This document shows, piece after piece, positions 61,828-64,000 of a DNA stretch of 64,000 bases. The DNA is taken from NCBI GenBank assembly GCA_035513055.1, contig DATKCT010000036.1, forward strand, positions 1 through 64,000, read 5' to 3'. Position numbers and translations under genes: made by a program. The notes beneath the pieces were generated by a model. The model was not told the origin of the DNA and made no database searches. It worked only from the letters and a program-made list of their open reading frames with translations. Each line of letters opens with the position of its first letter. The first letter of the stretch is position 1. This DNA comes from DATKCT01 sp035513055 (lineage in GTDB: Bacteria > Verrucomicrobiota > Verrucomicrobiia > Verrucomicrobiales > DEV007).

Positions 61828-63498
61828 ATGGCGGACGTTTTTATCAGCCACGCTTCCGAGACCAAGGACATCGCCGAGGCGCTCGCGGCCGCGCTGGAAA
61901 ACGAAGGCGTCAGCGTCTGGCTCGATAAAACCAAACTCAAGCTCGGCTCACCCCTGCGGCGCGGAATCGAAGAGGGCCTGCGGAACTCCCGTTTCCTGGT
62001 TGTCATCTTCAGTACCGAGTACTTCCGAAGAGCCTGGCCCCAGGCGGAACTCGACGCCATCGCGTCGCGCGACCGGGAGGATCCGGGCGCCTTCCTGCCG
62101 GTCCTCCACAACGTCACCCTCGCCGAGTTCGCCCATCAAGTTCCCACCCTAGCAGATCGTCACGCGGTCTTCACTTCGGACGGCGCCGACGCGATCGCCA
62201 ACGTGATTCTCGAGGTGGTCCGCGGACACCAAGAGAATGCCGCGGACGCCCTGGCCGAACGCGCCGCCGGCTTCCTCGAGAAGGGCCGCTACGGCGAAGC
62301 CATCCGGGAAGCCGAAGAATGCCTAAGGCAGGAGCCTGGACACCCCGACGGCCTGGTCTGTCGCTCCCGCGCCCGCTTCTGGCAGGGCCTCTATCAGGAT
62401 GCCGAAAACGACGCCATCCAAGCGCTCACCCGCGCTCCCGCGCACGCCACGGCGCTTCTGATGCGAGCCCAGGCGCGCTGGATGCTCGGACGCATCGAGG
62501 AAAGTCTCAACGATTGCGCCGCCATCCTCAGGCTGAAACCGCGCACCAGTCTCGAGTTTATGGCTCGCGCCTTCGCCGAAGGCGCTCTCGGAGACATCGC
62601 CGCCGCATTGGAAGCGGCGCAGACCGCCCTTCGTCTCGATCCCGGCAATCCATCGGCAATGGTGGCCCGGGCGTTCGCCCTGGTGGCGACAGGCAAGGCC
62701 GAAGAAGCTCTCGCCGATGTCAACGCCGCTCTGGCAATCAATCCCCGGAATCCCTCCGCCCTCAGCGCGCGATCTCAGGCGGAAATGATGCGCGGCGAGA
62801 TGAATCAGGCCCTCAACCACGCCACCGAAGCTCTCAATTTGCAGCCCGGAAACCCTATGGCCCTCTCTCTGCGAGCCGAGATCTACCAAGCCCTCGGCCG
62901 TCCGCAGGAAGCCGTTCGCGACGCTTCCGACGCCCTCGCCATCGATCCCCGGAACCTGTTCGCTCTCAACGCCCGCGCCAGTTCCCTGTTTCAAATGCAA
63001 GACGCGCGCTGGATCCACGACGCCCAAGCCATCGTGAATCAACCTCCCCGCACCCCCTTCGACCGCATCGTCCGGGCCCGGGCCCTGGTCGCATGTCAGC
63101 GTCCCCAGGACGCTCTCGCCGAAGCCAACGCCGCCCTGCAAGCCGATCCTTCTAACCAAATGGCGCTGGCCTTCCGGGGATCGATCCACATGGCCAGTCA
63201 ACGTTTTGACGACGCCCTGCGCGACGCCAACGCCGCTCTCGCCGTGAATCCCCGCAACCCTTTCGCCTTGATGGTCCGCGCCCAGACCTCGCTCATGACC
63301 GGAAACCGCGAGCAAGCCGCTCGAGACGCCGTCGAACTCCTCCGTATCCGGCCCGACGATCCTATGGCCGGCTCCCTCTTGGATATGGCCCGGAACCCCT
63401 GGAATCAAAACATGATGAAAACGGGGATGGCCCCACAAAACTGGATGCAGCCTCCGGCAGCGCCGCCAGGCCAGTTTCCGCCCCCGTACAAGGGATAA
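61828..63498 (+). CDS. TIR-TPR protein
   Basis: About 556 residues from ATG 61828. The N-terminal 135 residues are a bacterial TIR domain: MADVFISHASETKDIAEALA, VSVWLDKTKLKLG and FSTEYFRRAWPQAELDAI, where the Glu in the last strand is in the position of the NAD-cleaving catalytic Glu. Residues about 155-500 are at least ten TPR-like repeats of the form ALxxxPxNxxALxxRA. The C-terminal 45 residues are Pro/Met-rich. TIR domains with helical-repeat sensors are typical of NADase immune effectors. No partner gene is adjacent, so it would be a single-gene system, or a signalling scaffold. Confidence 0.85.
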   Translation: MADVFISHASETKDIAEALAAALENEGVSVWLDKTKLKLGSPLRRGIEEGLRNSRFLVVIFSTEYFRRAWPQAELDAIASRDREDPGAFLPVLHNVTLAEFAHQVPTLADRHAVFTSDGADAIANVILEVVRGHQENAADALAERAAGFLEKGRYGEAIREAEECLRQEPGHPDGLVCRSRARFWQGLYQDAENDAIQALTRAPAHATALLMRAQARWMLGRIEESLNDCAAILRLKPRTSLEFMARAFAEGALGDIAAALEAAQTALRLDPGNPSAMVARAFALVATGKAEEALADVNAALAINPRNPSALSARSQAEMMRGEMNQALNHATEALNLQPGNPMALSLRAEIYQALGRPQEAVRDASDALAIDPRNLFALNARASSLFQMQDARWIHDAQAIVNQPPRTPFDRIVRARALVACQRPQDALAEANAALQADPSNQMALAFRGSIHMASQRFDDALRDANAALAVNPRNPFALMVRAQTSLMTGNREQAARDAVELLRIRPDDPMAGSLLDMARNPWNQNMMKTGMAPQNWMQPPAAPPGQFPPPYKG

Positions 63499-63516
63499 CC
63501 CGCATTTCTCATACCC
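63498..63516 (+). repeat. Dispersed motif copy at the TIR-TPR stop codon
   Basis: ACCCGCATTTCTCATACC directly follows the TAA of the TIR-TPR gene (the T of the stop is at 63496). It matches the consensus at nearly all positions. Confidence 0.55.
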
Positions 63517-63614
63517 TTTCTGCGGTGGCGCGCCGCGCTCCTTCGCGATCGTCAAACTCCGCTTGATAGCGGCTTCGTTGTCTCAGCGCTTCTCGGACTC
63601 GTCCCAACTGCGCT

Positions 63615-64000
63615 TTAGGAGTCGATCAGCATTTTCACCAAGTTCACCAGTCCGGCGCCCTGGTGGCTGCGCTCCCGTTCCAAGTCCGTGGCGTGCGTGG
63701 TCAGAAGTTTCTTGACCTTCTCCGGATATCCCTTGAACTCGGAACGCACCGAAAGAAAAGCCGCGATCAAACCCGAGACATGCGGCGCGGCCATGCTCGT
63801 GCCTGAGTCCCGCCGGTAGAGCTTGTCCACGGCCTTCCCGCGGCCGCCGGACGCGCAGGACTCGATGTTCTCGCCGGGCGCCACCACGTCCGGTTTACTC
63901 CGGCCATCCGCGGTCGGTCCGCGCGAACTGAAATAGGACACACCGTAAAGATTGGGCATTCCCGCATGAACCGAGCCGACCACAATGGATTCATCCAAGT
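63615..64000 (-). CDS. S8 (subtilisin-like) serine protease, C-terminal part
   Basis: The 5' part lies beyond the right end of the window; about 128 codons remain. They contain VGSVHAGMPNLYGVSYFSSR, GPTADGRSKPDVVAPGENIE and the catalytic Ser block SGTSMAAPHVSGLIAAFLS, then a helical tail. The Ser motif is canonical. The Asp and His of the triad would be upstream. Convergent with the TIR-TPR gene. Confidence 0.9.
   Translation of the reverse strand, partial: LDESIVVGSVHAGMPNLYGVSYFSSRGPTADGRSKPDVVAPGENIESCASGGRGKAVDKLYRRDSGTSMAAPHVSGLIAAFLSVRSEFKGYPEKVKKLLTTHATDLERERSHQGAGLVNLVKMLIDS

Noticed and set aside
1..64000. CRISPR arrays, rRNA genes, prophage or integrase
   Set aside because: No regularly spaced direct repeats, rRNA-like sequence, phage structural genes or integrase were seen in the window.

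Overview
The window is GC-rich, gene-dense bacterial DNA. The pairing of a Tat-exported DUF1501 protein with a DUF1549/DUF1553 protein carrying CxxCH, the many small signal-peptide proteins of no named family, the C-terminal YRV-type module of a secreted protein and the PhoH-PgpH-YbeY cluster all fit the Planctomycetota-Verrucomicrobiota group. I favour Verrucomicrobiota, as an inference from gene content only. Both ends cut genes: a hypothetical protein on the left and an S8 protease on the right.

Layout. 1-4.7 kb: a single-chain ABC exporter, then on the minus strand an EEP-family phosphodiesterase and a secreted protein. 4.7-12.6 kb is an accessory stretch, partly more AT-rich and visibly decaying. 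It holds a broken CobW-type GTPase, a glycosyltransferase-like gene, a chimera of glycosyltransferase and methyltransferase pieces, two tandem paralogous membrane-anchored proteins, an orphan secretin tail, a PIN toxin with a substituted acidic residue fused in frame to the tail of a RAYT transposase remnant, and a type IV AbiE toxin-antitoxin pair with a palindromic operator candidate. 13-25.6 kb is housekeeping and transport: a helical-repeat protein, a VIT1-type transporter, a tandem amidohydrolase pair of which one has lost its metal ligands, an asymmetric ABC exporter pair, HisS and AspS. 25.6-38.2 kb: a transposase-derived mini-element, NAD synthetase, an AI-2E-type permease, a PQQ-propeller protein, a trehalose cassette (OtsA-OtsB fusion overlapping a GH15 enzyme), PrmA beside tRNA-Gly(GCC), and a site-2 protease. 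38.2-50.8 kb: an enolase-superfamily protein, a PhoD-like phosphatase, the PhoH-PgpH-YbeY RNA/cell-envelope operon, mannose-6-phosphate isomerase with a DUF2064 transferase, a monohaem protein and a rhodanese. 51.4-64 kb: a vanadium haloperoxidase-like protein, a lipid kinase, an STN-like/sigma/membrane-protein operon, the DUF1501 and DUF1549/DUF1553 pair, a TIR-TPR protein and the S8 protease.

The most unusual signal is between the genes. A short motif, consensus GCCCGCATTTCTCATRCC, recurs about ten times on both strands, often directly at a stop codon. In two places it begins a longer element with a second conserved block exactly 51 bases downstream. A separate 108-base repeat occurs at 25.7 and 37.2 kb, and a 278-base transposase-derived unit lies between GTGTCNGACAC palindromes. 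With two RAYT remnants nearby, these look like traces of a REP/RAYT-type mobile repeat population. The best candidates for functional novelty are the tandem 7.2-8.8 kb paralog family, the catalytically dead amidohydrolase partner, and the TIR-TPR protein.
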